From: Janibacter anophelis NBRC 107843
Lineage (GTDB): Bacteria; Actinomycetota; Actinomycetes; Actinomycetales; Dermatophilaceae
Assembly: GCF_001570945.1 (NCBI RefSeq)
Contig: NZ_BCSQ01000024.1
Span: 1-48,575 of the forward strand
DNA: 48,575 nucleotides
Direction of reading: 5' to 3'
Part shown: one piece after another, positions 17,068 through 26,319 of the stretch
Layout: each line of letters opens with the position of its first letter
How positions within the stretch are numbered: position 1 is the first letter of the stretch
Program-made: the position numbers and the translations under genes
Notes under the pieces: generated by a model
What the model was told of the DNA's origin: nothing
The model's database searches: none
What the model saw: only the letters and a program-made list of their open reading frames with translations

Positions 17068-19188
17068 TCAGGGGACGTCGTCGACGGTGATCTGCGACGA
17101 GTCGCGCTCGGTGAGGTCGAGCCGGGCCAGCGACCGGTAGAGCATCGGCGTGAGACTGCGGACGTAGCTGGCCGTCACGTGGCTGCCCTGTCGGTACACG
17201 AGGGTCGTGCCGATGACCGGCGGGCACTGCTCGCCCGGTGGGCAGATCCACTGGTTCAGGTCGACGAAGGGTGCGTCCGTCGCCTCCGCCACATCCCGCA
17301 GGAGCGGCGTCCCCGTCCCGTCCCGACCCTCGTCCTTCGCCGGGAAGGCGCAGCGGGAGAAGTCCTCGGGGTTCTCCTCGACGCACGTGTACACGGGCTC
17401 GGACCCGGGACGCGGGGAGTCGGCGAGGACGACGACGTCGGTGCCCTGGTCCTGCAGCTCCTTCACGGCGGCCGTGCTGCCCTCGCGCAGGGTCTTGCCG
17501 TTGGGCGCGCCCTGGGAGACCAGTGCGATGTCCGGCGCACCCTCGTCGTCGAAGTGCGCACTGACGTTGCGGCCGAACTCGGCGCAGTCCGCCTCCTTGC
17601 TGTCGTGCGTGAAGGTGCAGGCGGACTTCAGGTACAGCTCGACCCGCCAGCCCTCCTGCTCGGCGATGGCGACGACCGCGGGGAACCACTGCCCCATCTT
17701 GGAGTCGCCCAGCAGGGCGATGGTCCGCTCCCCCTCGGGGTCGCCGTAGACGCAGGTCGTGTCGACCTCGGAGTCGCCGGGCTGGATCTGGCACTCGTCG
17801 TCGTAGTAGGCGGGGACGTCCTCGGGTGCCACGGCCGGGTCGGGGGTGACCTCCCCCGAGGTGGGCGTGACGGCCCCGACGTCCTGGCGCACCTCCCACG
17901 GATCCGCATCGGGCGAGGCGACGAGTGCGGTGGCCCCGTCGACCGGAGCAGCCTCGTCGAGCTTGGGCACGGAGGCCCAGACCGCCCCGCCCACCAACGC
18001 CGTGACGAGCATGGACGCGGCGCCGAAGAGCAGCCCGCGGGAGGCCTTCGCACTCAGTCCCGGGTGGAAGCGGACCGGGTCCTCGACCAGGTGCTTGGTC
18101 AACCACGCGAGCACGATCGACAGGATGCCGACGACGACGAGGTGACGGATGCGCACCTCGGGCCAGGCCGCCTTGGTGAGGATGATGAGCGGCCAGTGCC
18201 ACAGGTAGATCGCGTAGGAGATGCCACCGATCCACACCATGGGGCCGATGCTCAGCAGCCGCGCGGTGACGGTGGCCTGGGTCGCGCACCCACCGGCGAT
18301 GACCAGGGCGGCCCCGACGGTCGGCAGCAGCGCCCAGCCGCTCGGCCACGGCGTGCCCGAGCTGAGGAGGAAGGCCGAGCAGACGATCATCACCAGGCCG
18401 ATGCCGGCGAGGGCCTCGGCCGCGATGCGGGGCAGGGAGGTCAGGCGCAGCACGAGGAAGGCGAGCAGCGCGCCGATCGCCAGTTCCCACACGCGGGTCG
18501 TCGTGTAGAAGTAGGCCGTGGCCGGGTCGCTCTCGGTGTGCAGCACCGAGTACACGAGCGAGGCCAGGGCGATGAGGGAGAGCAGCCCGAAGAGCAGCGG
18601 CTTGGGCCTGGCCCGCGTCCGCCGGGCGAGGAAGAGCCCGAGGATGATGACGAGTGGCCAGACGACGTAGAACTGCTCCTCGACCGACAGCGACCAGTAG
18701 TGCTGCAGCGAGGAGGGTGCCGCGTCCTCGGCGAGGTAGTCGACGGACCGGTAGGCCAGCGCCCAGTTGATGACGTAGAAGGTCGCGGCGATGACGTCGG
18801 TACCGAGGTTGGCCCGGTCCTGACCGGAGAGGACGAACCATCCGACGACCGCCGTGAAGACCAGGACGACCGAGGCCGCGGGCAGCAGGCGCCGGGCCCG
18901 TCGGGCGTAGAAGTCGGCGATCGAGATGCGACCGCTCTTGCTCGCCTCCCGCAGCAGCAGGGAGGTGATGAGGAAGCCGGAGATGACGAAGAAGACGTCG
19001 ACGCCGACGAATCCGCCCGGCATGAAGGGGATGCCGACGTGGTACAGCAGGACGGTGCCGACGGCGACCGCCCGCAGCCCCTCGATGTCACCGCGGAGCT
19101 GCTTCTTCCCCTTCGCACCGTGCTGCGCCCCGGCGGCCGACTCCTTGGTGTCCTCCGTCGAGAGCGTGTCCCCCGGTCCGGCGGTCAC
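17068..19188 (-). CDS. OafA-type acyltransferase with C-terminal SGNH domain
   Basis: 706 residues. Residues about 35-390 form the ten-helix acyltransferase-3 domain, with Leu-Leu-Tyr-His near the start and Gly-Val-Asp-Val-Phe-Phe-Val-Ile-Ser-Gly-Phe-Leu-Ile. After an extracytoplasmic linker rich in Pro, Asp and Glu comes an SGNH esterase-like domain: Leu-Gly-Asp-Ser (Ser nucleophile, about residue 498) and a C-terminal Gly-Ser-His-Val-Thr-Ala-Ser-Tyr carrying the catalytic His. Such two-part enzymes acetylate surface polysaccharides or peptidoglycan. The GTG start overlaps the wecB stop by 4 bp, so the two are coupled; the acyl target is probably the ManNAc-containing glycan. Confidence 0.9.
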   Translation of the reverse strand: MTAGPGDTLSTEDTKESAAGAQHGAKGKKQLRGDIEGLRAVAVGTVLLYHVGIPFMPGGFVGVDVFFVISGFLITSLLLREASKSGRISIADFYARRARRLLPAASVVLVFTAVVGWFVLSGQDRANLGTDVIAATFYVINWALAYRSVDYLAEDAAPSSLQHYWSLSVEEQFYVVWPLVIILGLFLARRTRARPKPLLFGLLSLIALASLVYSVLHTESDPATAYFYTTTRVWELAIGALLAFLVLRLTSLPRIAAEALAGIGLVMIVCSAFLLSSGTPWPSGWALLPTVGAALVIAGGCATQATVTARLLSIGPMVWIGGISYAIYLWHWPLIILTKAAWPEVRIRHLVVVGILSIVLAWLTKHLVEDPVRFHPGLSAKASRGLLFGAASMLVTALVGGAVWASVPKLDEAAPVDGATALVASPDADPWEVRQDVGAVTPTSGEVTPDPAVAPEDVPAYYDDECQIQPGDSEVDTTCVYGDPEGERTIALLGDSKMGQWFPAVVAIAEQEGWRVELYLKSACTFTHDSKEADCAEFGRNVSAHFDDEGAPDIALVSQGAPNGKTLREGSTAAVKELQDQGTDVVVLADSPRPGSEPVYTCVEENPEDFSRCAFPAKDEGRDGTGTPLLRDVAEATDAPFVDLNQWICPPGEQCPPVIGTTLVYRQGSHVTASYVRSLTPMLYRSLARLDLTERDSSQITVDDVP

Positions 19189-20285
19189 GCCTCGTCTCGG
19201 CGCGAGGCGCCCACGGAGGCGGCGAGGACCTTGGCGATGCGCTCACCGGCGTGCCCGTCCCAGAGCGGCGGGGTGTCCCACTCGCTCAGGGGGCCCGTGG
19301 CGAGGACCTCACGGACGCGCTCGGGCAGGGACTCGCGGGTGACGAGCTGGTTGGTGCCGTGGGTGATCGTCACCGGACGCTCGGTGTTGGGACGAAGGGT
19401 GAGACACGGGACCCCGAGGATCGTCGTCTCCTCCTGGACACCGCCGGAGTCGGTGACGACCGCGGCGGCGCCGCGGACGAGACCCATGAACTCGAGGTAG
19501 CCGAGGGGATCGATGACCCGCATCTGCGGGTGGTCGAGGAAGCCGGCCTCCTCGAGCCGGGCCCGACCGCGCGGGTGGAGGGGGATGACGACCTGCGCCT
19601 GGTCGGCGACCGCGTGCATCGCGGCGACGAGCTGCTTGACGTCGTCGGGGTCGTCGACGTTGCCGGGGCGGTGGAGGGTCGCGACGACGTAGTCGCCCTC
19701 GATGCCGACCTCGGAGCGCACGGCCTCGGAGTCGAAGCGGTCCTTGTTCTTCAGCAGGGTGTCGATCATGGGGTTGCCGACGAAGTGGATGTTGTCGGGG
19801 TCGGTGCCCTCGTTGCCGAGGTGGCCGATCGCATCGGTGCTCGTCGTGAGCAGCAGGTCGGAGAGCTTGTCCGTGACGAGCCGGTTGATCTCCTCGGGCA
19901 TCGTCATGTCGAAGGAGCGCAGCCCGGCCTCGACGTGGGCGAAGGTGATGCCCATCTTGGAGGCGACGAGCGCGGCCGCGACGGTGGAGTTGACGTCGCC
20001 GTAGACGACGACGAGGTCGGGGCGGCGCTCGGTGAAGAGCTCCTCCAGCGCCTCCATGACCTTGGCCGTCTGCGCGCCGTGGGCACCCGAGCCGACACCG
20101 AGGTTGACGTCCGGCTTCGGGATGCCGAGCTGGCGGAAGAAGATGTCGGACATCTTGTCGTCGTAGTGCTGGCCGGTGTGGACGAGCAGCTGCTCGACCT
20201 GGTACCTCGCCAGTCCCTCCAGGACCGGAGCCGCCTTGGGGAAGTTGGGACGTGCGCCGGTGACGTGTACGACAAGGGGAGCCAT
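19185..20285 (-). CDS. wecB: UDP-N-acetylglucosamine 2-epimerase
   Basis: 366 residues from ATG 20285, with GAAGGG 7 nt upstream. Family motifs are complete: Gly-Ala-Arg-Pro-Asn-Phe-Pro-Lys, Thr-Gly-Gln-His-Tyr-Asp, Gly-Asp-Val-Asn-Ser-Thr, the acidic/catalytic His-Val-Glu-Ala-Gly-Leu-Arg-Ser, Pro-Glu-Glu-Ile-Asn-Arg, and the UDP site Asp-Ser-Gly-Gly-Val-Gln-Glu-Glu. It converts UDP-GlcNAc to UDP-ManNAc. The partner dehydrogenase (34198-35454) lies 14 kb away, so this locus can make UDP-ManNAcA. It follows the glycosyltransferase-like gene by 75 bp on the same strand. Confidence 0.93.
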   Translation of the reverse strand: MAPLVVHVTGARPNFPKAAPVLEGLARYQVEQLLVHTGQHYDDKMSDIFFRQLGIPKPDVNLGVGSGAHGAQTAKVMEALEELFTERRPDLVVVYGDVNSTVAAALVASKMGITFAHVEAGLRSFDMTMPEEINRLVTDKLSDLLLTTSTDAIGHLGNEGTDPDNIHFVGNPMIDTLLKNKDRFDSEAVRSEVGIEGDYVVATLHRPGNVDDPDDVKQLVAAMHAVADQAQVVIPLHPRGRARLEEAGFLDHPQMRVIDPLGYLEFMGLVRGAAAVVTDSGGVQEETTILGVPCLTLRPNTERPVTITHGTNQLVTRESLPERVREVLATGPLSEWDTPPLWDGHAGERIAKVLAASVGASRRDEA

Positions 20286-20360
20286 GTCTGCCCTTCGCTC
20301 GAGGAGTTGGTGCTGACCGTCGGTCAGTCTGGCACGAAATCCGGTGGCTCCCCGCATCCG

Positions 20361-21551
20361 TCAGCCGTAGGCCACCTGCGCCAGAACCTGCAGGGCCGCG
20401 CTCACGTGGTCGACCGGGGAGCGGTAGGTCAGCCGCTCCAGATCGAGCCGGCTCCCGGGCTCCACGATGCCCCAGACCGGGGTTCCGGACCCCTTGTAGT
20501 CACTGATCTTCGACGGGAGGAAGGGGTTGACACCGACCTCTGCCGGGGTGACCGCGTCGTTGACGAGCAGGCAGTCCATCTTGGTGCACAGGTTGAGGAA
20601 CTCGAGGAACTGCGCGTACGGACGCACGACCATCGAGTCCCCCAGGGCGACGATCTCGGGGTCCTGCTGGAGCTGCGCGACCTTGTTGGTGAAGACGTGG
20701 ACGGTCACCTTGGCGCGCAGCTGCGCCGGCATCGCGCCCAGGGCGTCGACGACGGTCTGCATCGAGCGGTTGGCGTAGAAGTTGCCGAAGTACCCGATGT
20801 GCTTGCGCCCCTCGGCGAGCTCGTACTCGCTGTCGACACGGTGGTAGTACTCGCGGGGCAGCGTCGGGTGCGGCGAGACGGTCGCCTTGGTCGCCGCGAG
20901 CTCCGCGAGCTGTGGGTCGTGGCAGCGCTCGAGCATGATGTCGCGCTGGTTGGGATTGGTGAAGATCAACTCGTCGGCCAGGACGAAGGGGAGCACCTCG
21001 GCCCACTCGAAGACGTTGTCCCCCGGCAGGTGGAAACCCCGGGCGGCGACGTCCCGACGCAGCTGGGCGCTCAGGGCGTTGTCGGTCACGTCGGCCCGTC
21101 GCACGCGGCCGAGGACGTCGTGCGAGAGCGGGTCCGAGAACTCAGCCGTCCAGCGCACCTCGGGACGCGCCAGCGCGTAGGCCGCTCCGAGGATGTGGGA
21201 CGCGGAGAAGTGGGCGCGGCTGTACAACCGCTCGTACGGCCCCTGCTCCTCCTCCCACTCCAGCGCCTGGTCCAGGCCCAGGCGCGTGAAGGCCGTGACG
21301 GGACCCCACTTGGAGAAGTGCGTGGGGCTGGGGATCGCCGCGAAGCGGCGCACCAGCCCGCCACAGAGACTCAGCAGGCTGGGGTCGGGCGTGCGCACGC
21401 TGTCCATCGCGTTGTAGATGACGTCCACGGCCTGCCCCTGCTCACGCACACGCTTCGCGGCCACCACCGCGGCGGTGTCGCTGTAGGGCGGGAAACAGTA
21501 GGAGGCGACGAGAGTCGAGGCGCGGTGCGTCGCAGCGAACTCGGTCGGCAT
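20361..21551 (-). CDS. GT-B-like glycosyltransferase of the surface locus
   Basis: 396 residues from ATG 21551. Only part of the GT-B pattern is clear: an N-terminal Ala-Ser-Tyr-Cys-Phe-Pro-Pro-Tyr-Ser-Asp-Thr, Phe-Ser-Asp-Pro-Leu-Ser-His, the second-domain entry Gly-Tyr-Phe-Gly-Asn-Phe-Tyr-Ala-Asn-Arg, and Pro-Ser-Lys-Ile-Ser-Asp-Tyr-Lys-Gly-Ser-Gly-Thr-Pro-Val-Trp, which stands where GT4 enzymes carry the nucleotide-sugar site. No signal or membrane segment. No ribosome binding site precedes the ATG; a weak NANNNT box suggests a leaderless mRNA. It is the first gene of the unit with wecB and the acyltransferase. Donor and acceptor are unknown. Confidence 0.7.
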   Translation of the reverse strand: MPTEFAATHRASTLVASYCFPPYSDTAAVVAAKRVREQGQAVDVIYNAMDSVRTPDPSLLSLCGGLVRRFAAIPSPTHFSKWGPVTAFTRLGLDQALEWEEEQGPYERLYSRAHFSASHILGAAYALARPEVRWTAEFSDPLSHDVLGRVRRADVTDNALSAQLRRDVAARGFHLPGDNVFEWAEVLPFVLADELIFTNPNQRDIMLERCHDPQLAELAATKATVSPHPTLPREYYHRVDSEYELAEGRKHIGYFGNFYANRSMQTVVDALGAMPAQLRAKVTVHVFTNKVAQLQQDPEIVALGDSMVVRPYAQFLEFLNLCTKMDCLLVNDAVTPAEVGVNPFLPSKISDYKGSGTPVWGIVEPGSRLDLERLTYRSPVDHVSAALQVLAQVAYG

Positions 21552-21601
21552 GGGCGCTATCGTGACACACCGGAGTTGCACCGGCACGAAGTGAGGAAAA
21601 T

Positions 21602-24454
21602 GTGACGTCAGCATGGGCAGCCGCGCCCCGGCCGTCCCGGCGACCAGCGCTCACCGCAGTGATCGTGTCGGGTGACGACGCCCCGGCGACGGCGGACCGT
21701 CTGGACGGGTTGACCACGGGCATCGGTGACCGCGACGACGTCGAGATCGTCCTCATGCTGACCGGCCCGGTCGACGAGGCCGCCCTCGCGCAGCACCGCG
21801 CGGCGGTCATGGCCAGCACTCCGGGCAGCTACCAGGTGGTCCACGCACCCGGTGCGGATCTGGCCACCGTCGTCTCACGTGGTGTTGGCGCCGCGCGCGG
21901 CCAGCACGTCACCTTCCTCGGGATCGGCGACGAGGTCTCGCGCGGGTACCTGTCAGCGGTCGTCCGGACGCTGGCTCCCGACACCATCGGAGTGGCCGCC
22001 GAACCCGGGTGGACCCCGGCCTGGATCGGTGCGCACCCCATCGCCCAGGGCGTGACGGAGACGAGTCGGATCACCGGCAAGGTCTTCCCCGTCGACGTGC
22101 TGCGCGACGTGCCCGTACCCACCGACGTGGCCCCGGGCGCCTGCGGCGCCCTCCTGCTCGCCCGCATCGCCGGCTCGTACCGTCACCAGCACGTCGCGAT
22201 GTCCGCCGCGCCCGCACGGGCCGGCGCGGTGCACCGCGGTCGCGGTCTCGAGGACGACGACGCCCACCAGCGGGCCATGTCCGGCCTCGCTGACCTGGCC
22301 CAGCACGACGAGCGCGTCGACCCACGCTCTGCCGAGGCCCTCTCGCGCATCTGGATGGACCGGCTGCGACGGGAGATCTCCACGGGCCGTCGCGACCTCA
22401 CCCACGTCCACGAGGCCCTGCGCGCGGACGGCGTCGACGTCCAGCTGGGTGACCTCGTGGGCCCGGCCCCCTCGCGGACCCTCGTCTCGTTCTTCACCGA
22501 GCAGGAGCCGAAGGAACGACACCTCGTCGTCGTCCTCGACGACGTCGAACGCGCCACAGGGTTCAGCTCGGCGCTGCGCGGGCTCGCCCGATGCGGTGAC
22601 AGCCTCGTGGTCGTCCACGCCGACGGGGAACCGTCGTCGAAGCTCGTCAAGTACGCCCGCACGATCGACGTCCGGGAGGACGAGGCCGCAGCGCGCTCCG
22701 CCCTGTCCGATGCCGATCAGGTGGTCACCGTGGGCCGTGGCGCCAAGGCCCTGCTCCACCGCCTGGCCCCGGAGTGCGACCACGAGCACGGCGTCGACCA
22801 CGTGCTCGCCGCCTACCTGGACAAGGCCGCGCGTTCGTCGAAGGGCTCCGCCATGCCCGAAGCGCTCAACCGGGCCGCGAAGCGCCTCTCGACCTCCGGC
22901 GAGCACCTCGGTCAGGTCGACCCATGGACCTGGCCGGTCCTCACCTTCGCTGTGGTGCGCCTCCGCGCCGGGGCCCACATCGACGACCTCGTCACCGCAG
23001 GAGAGCAGGCCCTTCAGCCGGACTCCCCCGCTCGCACGGCGCTCGACGCGGTCCGGGCCCTCGACGGCTCCGAGAGCCTGGGCGCCCGTGGACTGCAGCT
23101 GGTGGCAGATCGCGTCCTGGCCACGGCCGACGAGACCGACCCCGCCGAGGAGCGCATCGCCCGGTTCCTGCACTACCTGGCGATGTGCCTGCTCTTCGAG
23201 CCGACCCAGCACACCTCGGTGCCGTCGACCCCGCTCGTCGAGGCACCCGACCGGCACCTGGGCGCGCTCCGGTCCAGTCGCCTCCATCGGCGCGTCATCG
23301 ACGTGACGCGGCCCGTCGTCACCCCCCGCACCCCCCGGCGTCCCGGGCACGCGGTGCTCTTCGCCGGAGCCTTCCCGAAGTTCCACGGCGTGCTCCATGA
23401 GGCACTGTCCGTCGACCACACGGTCGAGCGGGTCGACCTGAGCGGCATCGAGCCCCGCTTCCGCAACGTCATCACAGACCCCGTCACCTTCGTCCAGCTC
23501 CTCGACACTGCCGAAGGGCGGCGCAGCCGCCTCCTGGACCGATCCGTGACGCATCAGGTGGGATCCGCCGAGATCGTCGTCGTCGACTGGGCGGACAAGG
23601 GTCTTGCTCTGGCCAGCCGTGTCGTGGGGGACCACACCCGACTCTTCGTGCGGGTCCATGGCGTCGACACCCTCAGCCCGTGGGCGCACCTGACGCGATG
23701 GGACCGCGTGGACGGCATCATCGCGCCGAGCGAGCACCTCGCCCGGGCTCTCGTCGCCGCCGTCGGCCCGGCTCTCGACGGGGTGCCGGTGCACGTCGTG
23801 CCCAACCCGGTCGATGCCTCCAGGTTCACGCTGGACTCGTCCCCGGCAGCCCGCCACACCCTCGGGCTCGTCGGGTGGGCACAGCGGGTCAAGGACCCGC
23901 ACTTCGCCCTCGACACGCTCGGCCTGCTGCGTGCCGAGGACCCGCGGTGGCGCTTGCGCCTGGTCGGCAACGACTTCCCCGACCCGGCCCGCCCCGTCGA
24001 GCAGGCTGCCGCCGACGCCTTCCGTCGTCGCTCGACCCGCAAGGACGTCGCCGGCGGGATCGACTTCGTGCCGTTCACCTCGGACGTCGGTTCGGTGATG
24101 TCCGACATCGGGTGGGCGCTCAGCACCTCCCTGCGCGAGTCCTTCCACCTCGGCCTCTTCGAGATGGCGGCGTCGGGCGCCGTCCCCGTCGTGCGGGACT
24201 GGCCCGTCTACGCGGGGACCGGGGGTGTGGCCACCCTCGTGCCCGAGGAGTGGGTGATCGCCTCCCCCGAGGCCGCCGCCGAGCGCATCCTGCGGACCGA
24301 GTCCGACTGGGAGGAGCAGCGACACCTCGCGCGCCAGTACGTGGTGGACCACTTCGACCACGGCCGGGTGGTCGAGCGGCTGCGCGACATCTTCGCTGCT
24401 CCAGTCCCCACTGACACACCCGACCTCAACGCACCGCACGGGAGCACCCACTGA
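21602..24454 (+). CDS. Large glycosyltransferase: degenerate GT2 head and GT4 tail
   Basis: 950 residues from GTG, with GAGGA 4 nt upstream. Residues about 15-120 resemble the start of a GT2 domain, but the metal-binding Asp-x-Asp position reads Leu-Gly-Ile-Gly-Asp-Glu, so this head may be inactive. The middle 500 residues are helical and unrecognised. The last about 330 are GT-B/GT4-like: Val-Pro-Asn-Pro-Val-Asp-Ala-Ser-Arg-Phe, Leu-Gly-Leu-Val-Gly-Trp-Ala-Gln-Arg-Val-Lys-Asp, and Ser-Leu-Arg-Glu-Ser-Phe-His-Leu-Gly-Leu-Phe-Glu-Met-Ala (EX7E-like). Its stop overlaps the next ATG by one base (TGATG), so it is coupled to the 621-aa GT2 gene. Likely a chain-forming transferase. Confidence 0.75.
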   Translation: MTSAWAAAPRPSRRPALTAVIVSGDDAPATADRLDGLTTGIGDRDDVEIVLMLTGPVDEAALAQHRAAVMASTPGSYQVVHAPGADLATVVSRGVGAARGQHVTFLGIGDEVSRGYLSAVVRTLAPDTIGVAAEPGWTPAWIGAHPIAQGVTETSRITGKVFPVDVLRDVPVPTDVAPGACGALLLARIAGSYRHQHVAMSAAPARAGAVHRGRGLEDDDAHQRAMSGLADLAQHDERVDPRSAEALSRIWMDRLRREISTGRRDLTHVHEALRADGVDVQLGDLVGPAPSRTLVSFFTEQEPKERHLVVVLDDVERATGFSSALRGLARCGDSLVVVHADGEPSSKLVKYARTIDVREDEAAARSALSDADQVVTVGRGAKALLHRLAPECDHEHGVDHVLAAYLDKAARSSKGSAMPEALNRAAKRLSTSGEHLGQVDPWTWPVLTFAVVRLRAGAHIDDLVTAGEQALQPDSPARTALDAVRALDGSESLGARGLQLVADRVLATADETDPAEERIARFLHYLAMCLLFEPTQHTSVPSTPLVEAPDRHLGALRSSRLHRRVIDVTRPVVTPRTPRRPGHAVLFAGAFPKFHGVLHEALSVDHTVERVDLSGIEPRFRNVITDPVTFVQLLDTAEGRRSRLLDRSVTHQVGSAEIVVVDWADKGLALASRVVGDHTRLFVRVHGVDTLSPWAHLTRWDRVDGIIAPSEHLARALVAAVGPALDGVPVHVVPNPVDASRFTLDSSPAARHTLGLVGWAQRVKDPHFALDTLGLLRAEDPRWRLRLVGNDFPDPARPVEQAAADAFRRRSTRKDVAGGIDFVPFTSDVGSVMSDIGWALSTSLRESFHLGLFEMAASGAVPVVRDWPVYAGTGGVATLVPEEWVIASPEAAAERILRTESDWEEQRHLARQYVVDHFDHGRVVERLRDIFAAPVPTDTPDLNAPHGSTH

Positions 24455-26319
24455 TGGACACCCCCCACATCCCCTCCAGCGCCCGTCGAGTGGTCGGCGG
24501 AGCCGTCCGCAAGGTCGAGCGGCGCGTGGGACGGCAGATCATCCCGCGGGAGTTGCTCGGTCGACGCCCGTCGAAGGGTGAGACCCAGCCCACCCGGGCG
24601 GCCAAGGCCCCGAAGCAGCCCACCGCGCCCGCGGCTCCGGGGGCGGCACCCACGCCGTCGGCGGTCCAGGCAGCCGGGACGTGGTCCGGGCAGCCGCGGA
24701 CGTCGGTACGCGCCGCGGTGATCGCGGATGATCGCTTCGCCCACCTCCTCGCTCCCGAGTGGCTGCAGACCCGACCCTCCCCCGGCCGCGAACTGGGCGC
24801 CGACCTGGACCTCCTCCTCGTACAGCTGGACACCGACGGTGTCCCGGGCTGGGACGAGCGGGCCGCGGCCGCCACGGTCCGAGCCGCGGTCGAGGCCGGC
24901 GTCCCGGTCACGGTCTGGGCCACCGCGGCCGGCCCCGTCCCTGCGTGGCTCAAGCACTGCACCGGCGTGCTCGCCTCGGACGAGGCCGCGTTCGCCGCCC
25001 TGACCGACGCCGGTGCCTCCGTGACGCGGGTGGCCCCCTTCGTCCAGCCCCTCACGCAGGGTCCGGCCGGCAACAGCGAGTCGAGCAGCCGCCGCGCCCG
25101 CCGGATCGGGATCGTCCTCGACCACCGAGCCACCTTCGACGATGAGTCGTTGCGCGAGGTGTACGCCCCTGCGCTCGAGCGGATGCCGCGTCGCGAGGTC
25201 GCGATGGTCGCGACCCACGAGGAGCACAGCCCACTCGTGCTGCCCGAGGGTCTCCCTGATCGCATCCAGGCGGTCGGCCCCTGGGCCGACCTCGGCGGCA
25301 GCGTCCGCGCGGTGACGGCCGTCATGGACCTGTCGGGCACCTCACCGTGGGCTCCGTGGACCTCCCTGGCCGCCGGCATGGGCGGCACCCCCCTGGTCGG
25401 CGCCACCGGTCCGACCGGTGCACTGCCGCAGGACATCGCCGCCCTCGTGCCGCGCGCCGAGACCGCCTTCGACCTGCGCACCGACCTCGGGGCACGGATG
25501 CGCCAGACGGAGCTCTCCCGGCGCGAGGGTCACCTGCTGCTGCGTTCGATCGTGCGCTCGCACACCGCGGGTCATCGCGTCCGGGACCTCCTCGCACCCT
25601 CGGGCATCGCCCTGAGCGCTCCCGAGCGGACCGTGTCGGCGATCGTCCCGACCAACCGGACCCACGAGCTGGACAACGTCTTCACCAACCTCGGCCGCCA
25701 GGAGGACGTCGACGTCGAGCTGGTGCTCGTCCTGCACGGTCTGACCACTGCGCACGACGAACTGCGCGCCGCTGCCGCCGAGGCGGGGGTGCAGAACCTC
25801 GTCATCGTCGAGGCCGATGCCTCACTCACGCTGGGCGCGTGCATGAACCTCGGCGTCGACGCCGCCTCGGGCCGGTACGTGGCGAAGATGGATGACGACA
25901 ACTACTACGGCCCGCAGTTCCTGGCCGACCTCGTCGACTCGTTCGAATACTCCAGCGCCGGCATCACCGGCAAGTGGTGCCACTACGTCTGGCTCTCGTC
26001 CTCCCGGGCCGTCGTGCTGCGGTTCCCCGAGCACGAGCACCGGTTCGGCAACCGGGTGCAGGGCGGCGCGATGCTCTTCAGGTCGGAGGTCGTGCGACAC
26101 CTGCGCTTCAGCGACATCCCCCGGCGGGTCGACTCGGACATCCTCGACCGCGCCCACGCCGAGGGCATCGGCATCTACAGCGCCGACCCGTACAACTTCG
26201 TCTCCGTGCGAGGTGCCGACCGACATGCCCACACCTGGACCGTGGGCGACAGTGTCTTCCTCACCGACACCGGTGACCTGCGGTTCTTCGGCGACCCGCG
26301 GGAGCACGTCACCCTCTGA
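24454..26319 (+). CDS. GT2-type glycosyltransferase (621 aa)
   Basis: The first about 75 residues are basic and then Pro/Ala-rich, so possibly membrane-attached or a linker. Residues about 85-380 are unrecognised. Residues about 390-600 form a GT2 domain: Val-Ser-Ala-Ile-Val-Pro-Thr-Asn-Arg, the nucleotide/metal site Lys-Met-Asp-Asp-Asp-Asn-Tyr-Tyr-Gly-Pro (about 477-486), Gly-Gly-Ala-Met-Leu-Phe, and Arg-Val-Asp-Ser-Asp-Ile (acid/base region). The C-terminal third is a clear paralogue of the convergent protein at 26309-27463, including the final His-Thr-Trp. Translationally coupled to the preceding gene. Acceptor unknown. Confidence 0.8.
   Translation: MDTPHIPSSARRVVGGAVRKVERRVGRQIIPRELLGRRPSKGETQPTRAAKAPKQPTAPAAPGAAPTPSAVQAAGTWSGQPRTSVRAAVIADDRFAHLLAPEWLQTRPSPGRELGADLDLLLVQLDTDGVPGWDERAAAATVRAAVEAGVPVTVWATAAGPVPAWLKHCTGVLASDEAAFAALTDAGASVTRVAPFVQPLTQGPAGNSESSSRRARRIGIVLDHRATFDDESLREVYAPALERMPRREVAMVATHEEHSPLVLPEGLPDRIQAVGPWADLGGSVRAVTAVMDLSGTSPWAPWTSLAAGMGGTPLVGATGPTGALPQDIAALVPRAETAFDLRTDLGARMRQTELSRREGHLLLRSIVRSHTAGHRVRDLLAPSGIALSAPERTVSAIVPTNRTHELDNVFTNLGRQEDVDVELVLVLHGLTTAHDELRAAAAEAGVQNLVIVEADASLTLGACMNLGVDAASGRYVAKMDDDNYYGPQFLADLVDSFEYSSAGITGKWCHYVWLSSSRAVVLRFPEHEHRFGNRVQGGAMLFRSEVVRHLRFSDIPRRVDSDILDRAHAEGIGIYSADPYNFVSVRGADRHAHTWTVGDSVFLTDTGDLRFFGDPREHVTL

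Noticed and set aside
17179-19500. 773-codon plus-strand frame opposite the OafA-like gene
   Set aside because: Low-complexity Gly/Arg/Asp product; the opposite strand holds a full acyltransferase-SGNH protein.
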